Source: Dichelobacter nodosus
GTDB lineage: Bacteria > Pseudomonadota > Gammaproteobacteria > Cardiobacteriales > Cardiobacteriaceae
DNA length: 48,303 bases
Direction: 5' to 3'
Assembly (NCBI RefSeq): GCF_001263335.1
Contig: NZ_LGVW01000026.1
Span: 1 to 48,303, forward strand
Below the pieces are notes generated by a model. That model saw only the letters and a list, made by a program, of their open reading frames with translations. It did not search any database and was not told the origin of the DNA. Position numbers and translations under genes: made by a program. Each line of letters starts with the position of its first letter. The first letter of the stretch is position 1. Below, in pieces: positions 38,365 to 47,797 of this stretch.

Positions 38365-40188
38365 TTATTCTTTTGGGGCGCGTCGGCGTTCGAGTTCGTG
38401 CAAATATTTTTTGCGCAAACGAATCGATTTCGGCGTCACTTCCACCAATTCATCATCATCAATAAATTCCAAAGCTTGCTCTAAAGAATGATGAATCGGC
38501 GGCGTTAAAATAATATTTTCATCTGAACCGGCAGCGCGAATATTGGTTAATTGTTTTGCTTTCAATGGATTAACCACTAAATCATTATCGCGGCTGTGCA
38601 TGCCAATAATCATGCCTTCATAAACTTCATCGCCGTGCCCGATAAATAAACGTCCGCGTTCTTGCAAATTAAACAAGGCATAAGCCAGCGCTTTGCCGGA
38701 ACCGTTGGCAATTAATACGCCGTTTCGCCGTGTTTTGCCCAAACCTTCTTTAACCGGCGCATAATGATCAAAAGATTGGAATTTTAAACCCGTGCCGGAA
38801 GTCATCGTCATAAATTCTGTTTGAAAACCAATCAAGCCGCGCGTTGGAATCAAATATTCCAGCCGCACGCGTCCTTTGCCGTCAACCACCATATTTTGCA
38901 AATCGCCTTTACGTTCGCCCATGCGCTCCATCACCGCGCCTTGATGTTCTTCATCAATATCAAGCAAAACAAGCTCATAAGGTTCATGTTTGACGCCGTC
39001 AATTTCTTTAAAAATTACTTCCGGACGCGAAACGCCAAGCTCGTAACCTTCGCGCCGCATCGTTTCAATCAAAACAGATAAATGCAGTTCGCCGCGACCA
39101 GAAACTTTAAATTTATCGGCATCTGCCATTGCTTCCACGCGCAAAGCAACGTTATGAATTAATTCACGTTCTAAACGTTCTTGAATTTGCCGCGAGGTAA
39201 CAAATTTGCCTTCCCGTCCGGCAAATGGAGAAGTGTTTACTTGAAACGTCATGCTCATTGTTGGTTCGTCAACCGTCAAACTCGGCAATGCTTCCACGCA
39301 ATTAGGATCACATAACGTATCGGAAATATAGAGCGGATCAATGCCGGTAAAAGAAATAATATCGCCGGCGGCGGCTTGTTCGATTTCTACTTTTTCCAAA
39401 CCTAAAAAACGAAACATTTGCAAAATGCGTCCGCTGCGCATGGCGCCATCTCGTCCAACGATTTTAACCGGCGTATTTTTATTGATTGTGCCGCGCTCAA
39501 CGCGTCCCACGCCAATCACGCCGGTATAACGCGAATAATCCAATGAAGAAACCCGCATTTGAAATGGTTTTGTACGATCAACTTGCGGCGCTTTTACATA
39601 TTTGACAATCGTTTCAAAAAGATAAGTCATATCTCCCGAGCGGATATCGGGATTATCGCCGGCGTAACCATTTAATCCAGAAGCATAAACAATTGGAAAA
39701 TCTAACTGTTCATCGGTGGCACCCAAACGGTCAAATAAATCAAAAGTTTCATTTAAAACCCAATCCGGACGCGCTTCGGGGCGGTCAATTTTATTGATGA
39801 GTACAATTGGGCGCAGTCCCATATTAAAAGCTTTTTGCGTAACAAAACGCGTTTGCGGCATCGGGCCATCGGTCGCGTCAACCAATAAAATAACGCTATC
39901 TACCATCGATAAAACGCGTTCAACTTCGCCGCCAAAATCGGCGTGCCCTGGAGTATCGACAATATTAATCTGATAATCGTGCCAACGAATCGCCGTATTC
40001 TTCGCCAAAATAGTAATCCCGCGCTCGCGTTCCAAATCCATTGAATCCATCATACGTTCATGAATTTCTGCCCGTTTCGCTAAGGTATCGGATTGGCGCA
40101 GCAGCTGATCAACCAAAGTTGTTTTACCGTGGTCGACGTGGGCGACAATCGCAATGTTACGAATATACGCCGTATCGTTATTAGTCAT
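38365..40188 (-). CDS. typA: Ribosome-associated GTPase TypA/BipA
   Basis: A translational GTPase of the EF-G/LepA class acting in ribosome assembly and stress growth. G1 is AHVDHGKTT at residues 16-24, the switch II region is [15 protein letters not shown], and G4 is NKIDR. The specific C-terminal domain ends with [10 protein letters not shown]. From ATG 40188 the protein has 607 residues, matching homologues; an upstream start would add ten hydrophobic residues. A TATAAT for its promoter appears at 40223-40218. Confidence 0.97.
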   Translation of the reverse strand: MTNNDTAYIRNIAIVAHVDHGKTTLVDQLLRQSDTLAKRAEIHERMMDSMDLERERGITILAKNTAIRWHDYQINIVDTPGHADFGGEVERVLSMVDSVILLVDATDGPMPQTRFVTQKAFNMGLRPIVLINKIDRPEARPDWVLNETFDLFDRLGATDEQLDFPIVYASGLNGYAGDNPDIRSGDMTYLFETIVKYVKAPQVDRTKPFQMRVSSLDYSRYTGVIGVGRVERGTINKNTPVKIVGRDGAMRSGRILQMFRFLGLEKVEIEQAAAGDIISFTGIDPLYISDTLCDPNCVEALPSLTVDEPTMSMTFQVNTSPFAGREGKFVTSRQIQERLERELIHNVALRVEAMADADKFKVSGRGELHLSVLIETMRREGYELGVSRPEVIFKEIDGVKHEPYELVLLDIDEEHQGAVMERMGERKGDLQNMVVDGKGRVRLEYLIPTRGLIGFQTEFMTMTSGTGLKFQSFDHYAPVKEGLGKTRRNGVLIANGSGKALAYALFNLQERGRLFIGHGDEVYEGMIIGMHSRDNDLVVNPLKAKQLTNIRAAGSDENIILTPPIHHSLEQALEFIDDDELVEVTPKSIRLRKKYLHELERRRAPKE

Positions 40189-40211
40189 ACTCTTATCCAC
40201 TAAAAAAAGGA

Positions 40212-40228
40212 GCGGCAATTATAGCCGC
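40212..40228 (-). terminator. gatB terminator overlapping the typA -10 element
   Basis: GCGGC and GCCGC pair across a seven-base loop, and the minus strand then runs into TCCTTTTTTTAG. The loop contains TATAAT on the minus strand, about 30 bases before the typA ATG, so the same bases may act as typA -10 element. No good -35 is seen. Confidence 0.55.
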
Positions 40229-40263
40229 AAGAAAAAGGAAGCGCATTAACTTCAGCGGCGGTT

Positions 40264-41700
40264 TTATTCCGCTTGAAGCATTTGGCTGATGATATCGTTT
40301 ACCGTTTTGGGATTGGCTTTGCCGCGCGATTTTTTCATCACTTGCCCGACAAAAAAGCCAAGAAGTTTTTCTTGTCCACCGCGATAATCGGCAACTTGCT
40401 TCGGATAAGCAGCCAATACTTCCGCCGCCCATGTTTTCAACGCTTGATCATCGCTGATTTGCCGTAAACCTTGCGTATCAATGACGGCATCAACATCCGC
40501 ATCGGCGTGCTGCCATAAGTAATCCAGCACTTTTTTACCATTTTGCGCCGAAATCGTATCATCATGAATTTTCAATAATAATTGAGAAAATTGTTCCGCG
40601 GAAACAGGATTTTGTTCAAAACTTAAATGATGTTCATTGAGCAACCGCGCTAATTCTACGGAAATCCAATTAGCAGCGAGTTTGGCGTCGTGGCATTTGG
40701 CAACGACGGCATCGAAATAATCGGCAATCATTCGGGTTTGTACGAGGAATGCAATAGTTTCGTCATCGAGCTGATAATCTTTGCGATAACGTTGCGCGCG
40801 CGCATCGGGCAATTCGGGCAATTGCGCGCGAATATGTTCAATAGTTTCCGCGCTTAAATGGAGTGGCAACAAATCAGGATCCGGAAAATAGCGATAATCG
40901 TTGGCATTTTCTTTGCTGCGCATGGTTCTTGTTTGCATTTTTTCCGGATCAAAAAGCCGCGTTTCTTGCTCAACGCTGCCGCCGGCGTCCAAAATGTCGC
41001 TTTGCCGTTCAATTTCGATTTGAATTGCTTGAGCCACAAAACGGAAAGAGTTGATATTTTTCAATTCCACGCGGGCATTGAGTTCTTTGCTGCCGACCGG
41101 ACGAATGGAAACGTTCGCATCGCAACGAAATGATCCTTCTTGCATATTGCCATCGCTAATGCCCAAATAACGCACTAAATGATGGATTTTGCGCATATAA
41201 GCCACCGCTGCCGCCGCGGAATGCATATCAGGTTCTGAAACCAATTCAATGAGCGGCACGCCGGCGCGGTTCAAATCGATACCCGTGCGATCGGAAAAAA
41301 TATCATGCACGGATTTTCCCGCATCTTCTTCTAACTGCCCGCGATTGATACGTACGGTCTGCGTGGCGCCGTCAACATCAATGCTGACTTGTCCGCCCAA
41401 AATAACCGCATCATTTAACTGGCTGATTTGATAACCTTTTGGCGAGTCAGGATAAAAATAGTTTTTGCGCATAAAAACGGCAGAAGAATGAATGCGGCTG
41501 CCCAAAGCTAAACCAAATAATACCGCTGATGCCAACGCTTGTTCGTTTAATACCGGCAAAACGCCCGGATAAGCCAAATCAATTTCATTGACGTGCGTGT
41601 TCGCTTCGGCGCCAAAAGCTGCGGAAGAAGGAGAAAAAAGTTTACTGTGAGTATTTAATTGAATATGGAGTTCAAGACCAATCACGGGTTCGTAACGCAT
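40264..41700 (-). CDS. gatB: Asp-tRNA(Asn)/Glu-tRNA(Gln) amidotransferase subunit B
   Basis: The kinase and tRNA-binding subunit of GatCAB, which converts misacylated Glu-tRNA-Gln or Asp-tRNA-Asn to the correct amide. It begins MRYEPVIGLELHIQL. Conserved segments include SPKGYQISQ, INRGQLEEDAGKS, DLNRAGVPLIELVSEPD, MQEGSFRCDANVS and NINSFRFV. A YqeY-like helical tail ends in GKANPKTVNDII. The start is ATG 41700 (GAGGT five bases upstream), giving 478 residues. Its usual partners gatC and gatA are not adjacent, so the complex is encoded at two places. Confidence 0.96.
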   Translation of the reverse strand: MRYEPVIGLELHIQLNTHSKLFSPSSAAFGAEANTHVNEIDLAYPGVLPVLNEQALASAVLFGLALGSRIHSSAVFMRKNYFYPDSPKGYQISQLNDAVILGGQVSIDVDGATQTVRINRGQLEEDAGKSVHDIFSDRTGIDLNRAGVPLIELVSEPDMHSAAAAVAYMRKIHHLVRYLGISDGNMQEGSFRCDANVSIRPVGSKELNARVELKNINSFRFVAQAIQIEIERQSDILDAGGSVEQETRLFDPEKMQTRTMRSKENANDYRYFPDPDLLPLHLSAETIEHIRAQLPELPDARAQRYRKDYQLDDETIAFLVQTRMIADYFDAVVAKCHDAKLAANWISVELARLLNEHHLSFEQNPVSAEQFSQLLLKIHDDTISAQNGKKVLDYLWQHADADVDAVIDTQGLRQISDDQALKTWAAEVLAAYPKQVADYRGGQEKLLGFFVGQVMKKSRGKANPKTVNDIISQMLQAE

Positions 41701-41725
41701 TATTACCTCAAGGAAAAAACAAGAA

Positions 41726-41743
41726 GCCCCACAAAAGTGGGGC
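41726..41743 (-). terminator. Rho-independent terminator of the pilMNOPQ operon
   Basis: GCCCCAC and GTGGGGC pair around an AAAA loop, followed on the minus strand by TTCTTGTTTTTT. It lies between the pilQ stop and the gatB start. Confidence 0.85.
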
Positions 41744-41760
41744 AAATAAAAACCTAACGC

Positions 41761-43965
41761 TTAGTTGTCGCGCAAATTAGAGAATTTATCGCTATCGGTT
41801 AAGCGTTGATCGATAACGCGCGGCGTAATGAAAATAAGTAATTCGTTTTTAGTGAATTTCTTATTGGTATTTTTAAATACATTACCAACCACGGGAATAT
41901 CACCTAACAAAGGTACTTTATTCTCACTAAGTGATTGTTCTTGCTCATAGATACCACCAAGCACAATGGTTTCTCCATTAGCAACTTCTACTTTAGTATT
42001 CAACAGATTTTTATCTATTGCTGGTTGTCCTAGAACTTGTTCACTCCAATTTACACGATCCTTTTTAATTTCAATTTCCATATTGACCCGATCATTAGGA
42101 GTAACGCGCGGTGTAACCTCTAAAGAAAGCAAAGCTTCTTTGTAATCAGTTTGGACAGAACCCTTGTCATCAAGAGTACTATAAGGAATTTCCTGACCAG
42201 ACATCACTTTTGCTTGATTGCCATCTTGTGTTACCACGCGTGGACTAGAAATAACTTCGGAACGCCCTTCATTTTGCAAAGCTTGCAATTCTAAATCTAC
42301 GAGCACATCGGAGCCTAAGATAGATATACCGTAAGAAGGAGCTCTGACATTGGGAGAAGCAATTCCCAAATTTACTCCAAGACGATTATCGATGGGTATG
42401 GTTTTTTCTTCCAACATGCCAGCATAAAAAGTAGTGCCAGTTAAATTACCACTACCCACAATAGGATTACTACCCGCTGTACCCTTAAAGGATAAACCAA
42501 AACGTGCACCCAAATCGCGAGCAAAATTATCTTTAGTAATAACCAAACGTGCATCAACCAAAACTTGGCGCACGGATTCATCTAATCGAGCCACTAAATC
42601 GCGCACTGCCTGAATTTTAGCAGGAATATCACTAACAATGAGCGCGTTCATTCTTTCATCAATAGTCACAGAACCACGCGCTGATAAAACTGCGTCTTGC
42701 GCCGCTAAAATACCATTTTTTGTACCATCAGAAGATATTTCACGGGATTTTTCTAAAATTCTTTGTAAATCAGATGCTTTAGCATATTTAATTCTGATAA
42801 AATCAGTTTGCATTGGCATTAATTGTTGTTTTTTCTGCCAACCTTCTAACGCGTCAATTTCTGCCGTATCCAATTCCTTTTCGGGCGCAATATAGATAAT
42901 TCTTCCGGTTTTATCATTACCGTTTTCGCGTTTTGCTAATCCTTTGGTTTTCATAATGATATCTAATGCTTGATCCCAAGGAACATTATCCAAACGCAAA
43001 GTAATATTTCCAGAAACCGTATCGCTAACTACAATATTTTGTTGCGTAAATTCAGCAATAATATTGAGCACCGCGCGCACTTCGATATCTTGGAAGTTCA
43101 ATGATAACGGCTCACCGGTATAAACTTTATTCGGCGCAAAACCTGTTAATTCTTTGGCTTTATTTTCGAAAGAATCTAAATCTGGCTCGCTGATTTCAAT
43201 GTTATAAATATCGCCATTTTGATAGGTTTTGTAATCGTACGGATTACGCCCCATATAGATTTCAATCTTGGTATCTTTTTGTTTTCCTGTGATATCAACA
43301 CGCATCACCGGCGTAGCATAGTCAGCAACATCTAAGCGCCGTTCTTCATCGCGTGAAGGTTTGTAATCACTGATCGTCGCAACTAATGTGCCGCCTTCTT
43401 GCTTCAAATTAACGTAAGTGTCTTTATCAGGCAGTTTGAATGACAAAAGACCTCCTTTTTTACCATTTTTATGGAATGTAGGAACCAATTTATAGGCATA
43501 AGCTTTGCGCTGTGCTGTAGCATTAGTTGAAAAGTTTGACTGTGGCGCAGCGTTGGCAATATTGAATAATCCTGCAGAAGTATTTTGACTCAAAGCGGGC
43601 GCTGCATCGGATAAAGGCAAAGAAAGATAAATATCTTTTCCCACACGAGAAACGTTATAGCTCATGGGTTTGGATAAATTAACCACGGCACGCGTCCGAT
43701 CATCACCGGGGATTACGTCAACAGAAAAAATGCCGTTGGCATTAATCGGCACTTCACGGCTGGGCAGCGCGGAAGTTGTTCTCGGGAAATCCAAAATAAT
43801 CGCTGTGGGCGCGTTGGTATTAAAACTGACGGGTTCAGCATCTGCATTTTTAAAAACCAGATTGAAACGATTATTTCCTCCTGCAACCGCATCAATCCCT
43901 GTGATCGTTCCCGCGAAAATATGGGAACTTACCAACAACATACTCGCATAAATTAACTTTTTCAT
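41761..43965 (-). CDS. pilQ: Type IV pilus secretin PilQ
   Basis: The outer-membrane channel through which the pilus passes. A signal peptide (1-18, ending HIFA) leads to an AMIN domain that binds peptidoglycan (FNLVFKNADAEPVSF...). Then come the STN/N0 region (PLSLNFQDIEVRAVLNIIAEF), the N1 region (FIRIKYAKASDLQRIL...), and the secretin barrel (VISSPRVVTQDGNQAKVMSG, VPLLGDIPVVGNVFK, ELLIFITPRVI). At 734 residues it is typical. Only one AMIN domain is obvious. AGGAAG precedes the ATG. It is last in pilMNOPQ, 22 bases after pilP. Confidence 0.96.
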   Translation of the reverse strand: MKKLIYASMLLVSSHIFAGTITGIDAVAGGNNRFNLVFKNADAEPVSFNTNAPTAIILDFPRTTSALPSREVPINANGIFSVDVIPGDDRTRAVVNLSKPMSYNVSRVGKDIYLSLPLSDAAPALSQNTSAGLFNIANAAPQSNFSTNATAQRKAYAYKLVPTFHKNGKKGGLLSFKLPDKDTYVNLKQEGGTLVATISDYKPSRDEERRLDVADYATPVMRVDITGKQKDTKIEIYMGRNPYDYKTYQNGDIYNIEISEPDLDSFENKAKELTGFAPNKVYTGEPLSLNFQDIEVRAVLNIIAEFTQQNIVVSDTVSGNITLRLDNVPWDQALDIIMKTKGLAKRENGNDKTGRIIYIAPEKELDTAEIDALEGWQKKQQLMPMQTDFIRIKYAKASDLQRILEKSREISSDGTKNGILAAQDAVLSARGSVTIDERMNALIVSDIPAKIQAVRDLVARLDESVRQVLVDARLVITKDNFARDLGARFGLSFKGTAGSNPIVGSGNLTGTTFYAGMLEEKTIPIDNRLGVNLGIASPNVRAPSYGISILGSDVLVDLELQALQNEGRSEVISSPRVVTQDGNQAKVMSGQEIPYSTLDDKGSVQTDYKEALLSLEVTPRVTPNDRVNMEIEIKKDRVNWSEQVLGQPAIDKNLLNTKVEVANGETIVLGGIYEQEQSLSENKVPLLGDIPVVGNVFKNTNKKFTKNELLIFITPRVIDQRLTDSDKFSNLRDN

Positions 43966-43987
43966 TGTGTCTTCCTATACCTCAAAA

Positions 43988-44608
43988 TTATCTAACAATT
44001 AGCTCAAAAGGAGGATTAGGATTCTGCCAACCCCCGGGAACCTTCTTTGCTTCCTTAATCGTCATATGATCTTTATGAATTTCCATAATCAATCCGTTAT
44101 CCCTGCCCATATATTCGCCTTTTCTCGCTTCAATAATGCCGGCATCAGGCGTACTAATCAATGCGATTTTCTCGCAAGAGTCTTCATGAGAACTCTGACA
44201 ATTTTTCCGGTTGATAACAAAACCAACCATAGCGAGCTGACTGAGTTCATAATTTTCTAAAAAATAAGGTTCGTGCGGAGCTGGCGGATCACCATCACAA
44301 GAGCGATTATCACAAATTTCTGAAATTGGCTGCTCTTGCATTTCTTCTTCTGTTTGCATTCGGCTTACAAAAGCTTTGAGTATAAAGGGATCTTTATCGC
44401 TGGGCGAAGAATAAACATAAGGATTATATTTTTCTATGTTAGGAAGCGATCCCAAATCGAGGTTTTTACTCGGTTGCGCATTACTTTGTATTCTATTAAT
44501 AGACGCTTCCACTGCCCTATCTGGTCTTTCTGCCAACAAAATTTCACCAAATCCCACCAGAGAAACGTAACAACATATTACCGCGATAAGTTCATATTTT
44601 GTTTTCAT
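43988..44608 (-). CDS. pilP: Type IV pilus assembly protein PilP
   Basis: Periplasmic protein linking PilN/PilO to the PilQ secretin. The N-terminal linker (NPYVYSSPSDKDPF) is followed by the C-terminal beta-domain: QLAMVGFV, IALISTPDAGIIEARKGEYMGRDNG, and PGGWQ near the end. At 206 residues it is slightly long. PilP is normally a lipoprotein, but the N-terminal hydrophobic segment (about 7-25) has only a poor lipobox candidate (A-V-I-C, Cys12) and may act as a plain anchor. Two extra Cys pairs (C-x4-C and C-x7-C) lie in the mature part. Confidence 0.9.
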   Translation of the reverse strand: MKTKYELIAVICCYVSLVGFGEILLAERPDRAVEASINRIQSNAQPSKNLDLGSLPNIEKYNPYVYSSPSDKDPFILKAFVSRMQTEEEMQEQPISEICDNRSCDGDPPAPHEPYFLENYELSQLAMVGFVINRKNCQSSHEDSCEKIALISTPDAGIIEARKGEYMGRDNGLIMEIHKDHMTIKEAKKVPGGWQNPNPPFELIVR

Positions 44609-44623
44609 GATAGTTCCTCTGCC

Positions 44624-45292
44624 TTATTTCACGTTTTTCTTCATGTTTTTCGTACTTTGCATTACCTCTTTACGAAGCCCTTCAATCATCTCGCTATCGT
44701 AAACATAAGTTTGAAGCTGTGCAGAAACATCGATCATATTTTTTTCATCGATAAAATTTTGATCCTCTTGAGGAGCAACATTTAAATCAAAGTTTACGAT
44801 ATTCATAATACGATCAAGTTTCGTTAAAGCTTCCGCAAACGTTGCAAAATTCTCAAATCTCGTTTTCGTCACTAAAATAAACGGATTGATTGTATAAGAT
44901 TCGCTTTTCACTTCTGCCGCGGGAGAAAATTTAGTAATGGCGATGCTACTATTGAGTGCAGACTGGTTAACTTCTTTAATTAATTCAGGAGCTTGATCGC
45001 TTTCCGGCAAATATTTTAACAATCCTTCCAATATATTCCACAATTCATTTGCTCTTACCTGATACTGTTGAAGATCCACCGTTTTTTGAAAAATATCGGC
45101 AAAACTTTTCTCCAAAGATGCAATTTTGGCTTCATTTGCGGCAATGCTATCTTCTCGCTCCTTGAACAAAGCGGATTTTGCAAGAGCAAACATGGCAACA
45201 ACAAGCAACACCCACATGGGAATCTTATAGTAAATAGGCCAACCACCTATATTTGAAGTATCTAACTTCGCAGGACTCACAAAACCTTTCAT
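44624..45292 (-). CDS. pilO: Type IV pilus inner-membrane protein PilO
   Basis: A bitopic protein that dimerises with PilN to form the alignment complex. It has a short cytosolic start (about 25 residues), a transmembrane helix (IPMWVLLVVAMFALAKSAL), then a periplasmic coiled coil and a ferredoxin-like fold (from about 90, with the TKTRFENFATFAEALTKLDR region). At 222 residues it is typical. It starts 12 bases after the pilN stop and ends 15 bases before pilP. Confidence 0.93.
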   Translation of the reverse strand: MKGFVSPAKLDTSNIGGWPIYYKIPMWVLLVVAMFALAKSALFKEREDSIAANEAKIASLEKSFADIFQKTVDLQQYQVRANELWNILEGLLKYLPESDQAPELIKEVNQSALNSSIAITKFSPAAEVKSESYTINPFILVTKTRFENFATFAEALTKLDRIMNIVNFDLNVAPQEDQNFIDEKNMIDVSAQLQTYVYDSEMIEGLRKEVMQSTKNMKKNVK

Positions 45293-45304
45293 AATCGATT
45301 ACTC

Positions 45305-45952
45305 CTATTTTTCTTGCATTGATTCTGGATTAAGTTTATCCGAGGCTTTAGGAGAAACGACGATACTAACCCGGAAAGATCGCACATCAGTATCATCAGG
45401 AACGGTATAACGATCGGTATTGCTTGCTCTTTCGATACCGACGATTTTTGCCGGCGCAAATTGCCCAAAACTATTGAGCTCCGACATAAAAGAAGAAACC
45501 GCCAGCTCATTTTCCGCAACGCCGCTAATCAGCAACACTTTTTCCCCCGCAGCAATATCCGCTTTTCGCCCTCTTCCAGAATCATTACCGTAGGAAATAT
45601 TATTAATCAAAATGTTTTCTGGAGTTTTTTTAGCAATATGATCGAGGATTTCCACAGTTGTTGAACGCTGAAGCTGCAAAGCATAGATGGTAGAGATTTG
45701 TTGCTCTATTCCTTCATTTAATTTTTTAATTACCGCAATTTGTTTTTCTGCTGTTTCGCAATCTTTAATCTTTTGCTCTAGTCTACTGATTCCATTTTGC
45801 TGGCTTTCAATATACCGATCCATCATGATGCAATACGCTCCAAGCAGCAAAGCTGTAATGACTGCGATTGCAGCGGTAATCGTTATAAAAGTTTTTCGTT
45901 GCGCTTCCCTTTGTTCATGACGCCAAGGTTGTAGGTTAAATCTTCTTGCCAT
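45305..45952 (-). CDS. pilN: Type IV pilus inner-membrane protein PilN
   Basis: Binds cytosolic PilM through its N-terminal tail. Here FNLQPWRHEQRE corresponds to the conserved PilM-binding motif, normally I-N-L-L-P-W-R. A transmembrane helix (about 25-45), a coiled coil and a periplasmic ferredoxin-like domain follow, including the ISYGNDSG and LLISGVAENELAVSSFM segments. At 215 residues it is typical. Its ATG overlaps the pilM stop by one base (TAATG). Confidence 0.94.
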   Translation of the reverse strand: MARRFNLQPWRHEQREAQRKTFITITAAIAVITALLLGAYCIMMDRYIESQQNGISRLEQKIKDCETAEKQIAVIKKLNEGIEQQISTIYALQLQRSTTVEILDHIAKKTPENILINNISYGNDSGRGRKADIAAGEKVLLISGVAENELAVSSFMSELNSFGQFAPAKIVGIERASNTDRYTVPDDTDVRSFRVSIVVSPKASDKLNPESMQEK

Positions 45953-46965
45953 TATTTTGTCTCCAATGCCAATCCAATTGCCAGCGCATGACTCAATCCG
46001 TTTCGCAACAAATCAGGCTGCCCTCTTTGCAATTTAATAAAACGAGATAAATCCAACAAATCAACGCTAATACTCAAATTTTGCTCTAATTTTTTCAACA
46101 AATTATGCGTATTTGCGCCACCGCCCGTTAAATAAATTTTTTCAACTGAAGCCGAATCAGGACTACTTGCTTCATAGAAATCGATAGCCAAATTAATTTG
46201 TTCTGCTAATTCTGCCGCAAAAGGCGTTAAAACGAGCTCATTATACTCTTCACCAAAATTCTGATTTATCTTTTTAACTTCAGCGGCTTCATTATCAATA
46301 TCATAAACATCAATGAAATTTTCGTTGATCTTTTGTCCGCCCAATTGCTGCTCTCTATGGAACACATATTTATGATCGCGATACACGGCAAATCGGCAGC
46401 GATTATAACTAATATCAGCGATCATAAAGCAGGGTTCGCTGGCAACCCCGGAGTTAGGTAAATAAGAAACCAAACGCTCGTAAGCAAAAACGTCCACATC
46501 GACCATTGGTTTAATTTTAGCTTTGGGTTTTTTAGGATCGACAAATAAATCTGTTTTAGGATCAATTAAATCGCGGCGCGCAGCAACGGCTAAGCGATCA
46601 CCGTTGGCATCAGGTTTTTCTGCATAATCAAAATAAACTTGCTCAATTCCGAAAGGAATGGCGGGCGCTAAATCGAGTTCCATCGCGCCTTCAAGTTCAT
46701 TGCCGCTTAAAGATTCGTCCACATGAACTTGTCGCATAATCGTATCGCCGGCATGAACGTGAATAACGGGGGTATAACTAGAGAGTTTGTATTCTTTCCA
46801 TATTCTGTTTAAAAGATTTTTGAGTGCTAATTTATCCTTTTTTTCTCTAATATCCGAAGGAATAACTTCAGAGATTAAGAAGTCGCAAACAAAAACCTTC
46901 CCACTCTTTTTTGCCTTAGCAATCTTGATTGCATACTGTCCTATATCAACACCAACTAGACTCAT
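45952..46965 (-). CDS. pilM: Type IV pilus actin-like protein PilM
   Basis: An actin/FtsA-like cytosolic ATPase that anchors PilN and transmits signals to the pilus machine. Visible nucleotide-binding features are the start VGVDIGQYAIKIAKAKKSG, the phosphate-2 segment around MIADISYNRCR, and the adenosine segment EKIYLTGGGANTHNL. At 337 residues it is slightly shorter than the 350-residue norm. It is the first gene of the pil operon and has AAAAGGAG before the ATG. The preceding region (46966-47224) must hold the operon promoter. Confidence 0.94.
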   Translation of the reverse strand: MSLVGVDIGQYAIKIAKAKKSGKVFVCDFLISEVIPSDIREKKDKLALKNLLNRIWKEYKLSSYTPVIHVHAGDTIMRQVHVDESLSGNELEGAMELDLAPAIPFGIEQVYFDYAEKPDANGDRLAVAARRDLIDPKTDLFVDPKKPKAKIKPMVDVDVFAYERLVSYLPNSGVASEPCFMIADISYNRCRFAVYRDHKYVFHREQQLGGQKINENFIDVYDIDNEAAEVKKINQNFGEEYNELVLTPFAAELAEQINLAIDFYEASSPDSASVEKIYLTGGGANTHNLLKKLEQNLSISVDLLDLSRFIKLQRGQPDLLRNGLSHALAIGLALETK

Positions 46966-47224
46966 ACTTAACTCCTTTTAAATCAGCAGATAATAAAGAT
47001 GGCTGCAATTTTATCCAAAAACTCACAAAGAATTCCAGATTTAAAAAATCATGACGCCGATATTTCGCACCATCTCGCCCTTTTTTTATCTGCCTACTAA
47101 AACGCCCCGCATGCGCGCCGATAGTATCATAATATACATTGATAGCCAGATAAAGATTGGTGATTCTCGCCTTTTTTTAACGCAACTCATCAGCATGCTT
47201 TCGCGCATATTTTCATCAATTTTA
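46966..47224. other. Leader region of the pil operon, with a repeated motif
   Basis: 259 bases between tsaC and pilM. The motif TCTCGCC(C)TTTTTTTA occurs at about 47073-47088 and 47165-47179 in the same orientation. The second copy is preceded by GGTGA, which can pair with TCGCC to make a weak plus-strand terminator. On the minus strand a TAAAAT lies about 55 bases before pilM and is a possible -10 element. No gene is supported here. Confidence 0.4.
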
Positions 47225-47797
47225 TTACGCACGAATAACCTGCCGACTATGCCAATCAATAATACGGCTGGGACGTTCTGCCGCGCCCAATGCGCCTAAA
47301 ACCATTGGTAAATCTGGAAAATACTGCCGCACTGCTGCCACACTGCGCGCTGGTTCCTGACCGCTTAAATTTGCCGATGTTGACAATAACGGCTGCCCAA
47401 TTAAAGCACAAAGTTCTTGAATTAACGGGTGTTGTGAAATACGAATTGCCGTTTTGCCGTCAGCGGTAGCAACGTGCGCGCACAATTTTTCCCCTGCGTA
47501 AACAATAAACGTTGTGGGATAATCGCCTGCCCAATCCATCATTTCCGCTTGATCGCGTTTAGAAACGCCGCTCACCCAACCGCAACATTGCGCCCAATTA
47601 CCCGCAACCATAATCAAACCTTTTGCCGCCGTTCGCCCTTTTAAACGCAAAATCTCACAAACCGCCCGTTCATCGGCAGGATTTCCGCCCAATCCGTAAA
47701 CGGCTTCCGTTGGATAAGCAAAAACCCCACCGGCAAAAATATGACGATAAACGCTTTCCTTATCCTGCGGCAGCTGCCAACATGCTTTCTCATTCAT
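47225..47797 (-). CDS. tsaC: Threonylcarbamoyl-AMP synthase
   Basis: Makes threonylcarbamoyl-AMP from threonine, bicarbonate and ATP for t6A37 of ANN-decoding tRNAs. The YrdC-like fold shows the FAGGVFAYPTEAVYGLGG start, the basic LKGRTAAKGLIMVAG loop, TAIRISQHPLIQEL and LLSTSANLSGQEPA. From ATG 47797 it has 190 residues, the size of the short YrdC/TsaC form rather than Sua5. The ATG overlaps the stop of the transglycosylase gene by four bases. Confidence 0.95.
   Translation of the reverse strand: MNEKACWQLPQDKESVYRHIFAGGVFAYPTEAVYGLGGNPADERAVCEILRLKGRTAAKGLIMVAGNWAQCCGWVSGVSKRDQAEMMDWAGDYPTTFIVYAGEKLCAHVATADGKTAIRISQHPLIQELCALIGQPLLSTSANLSGQEPARSVAAVRQYFPDLPMVLGALGAAERPSRIIDWHSRQVIRA

Noticed and set aside
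47051-47299. Plus-strand open frame overlapping tsaC and the pil leader
   Set aside because: No ribosome site, atypical composition, and partly antisense to tsaC.
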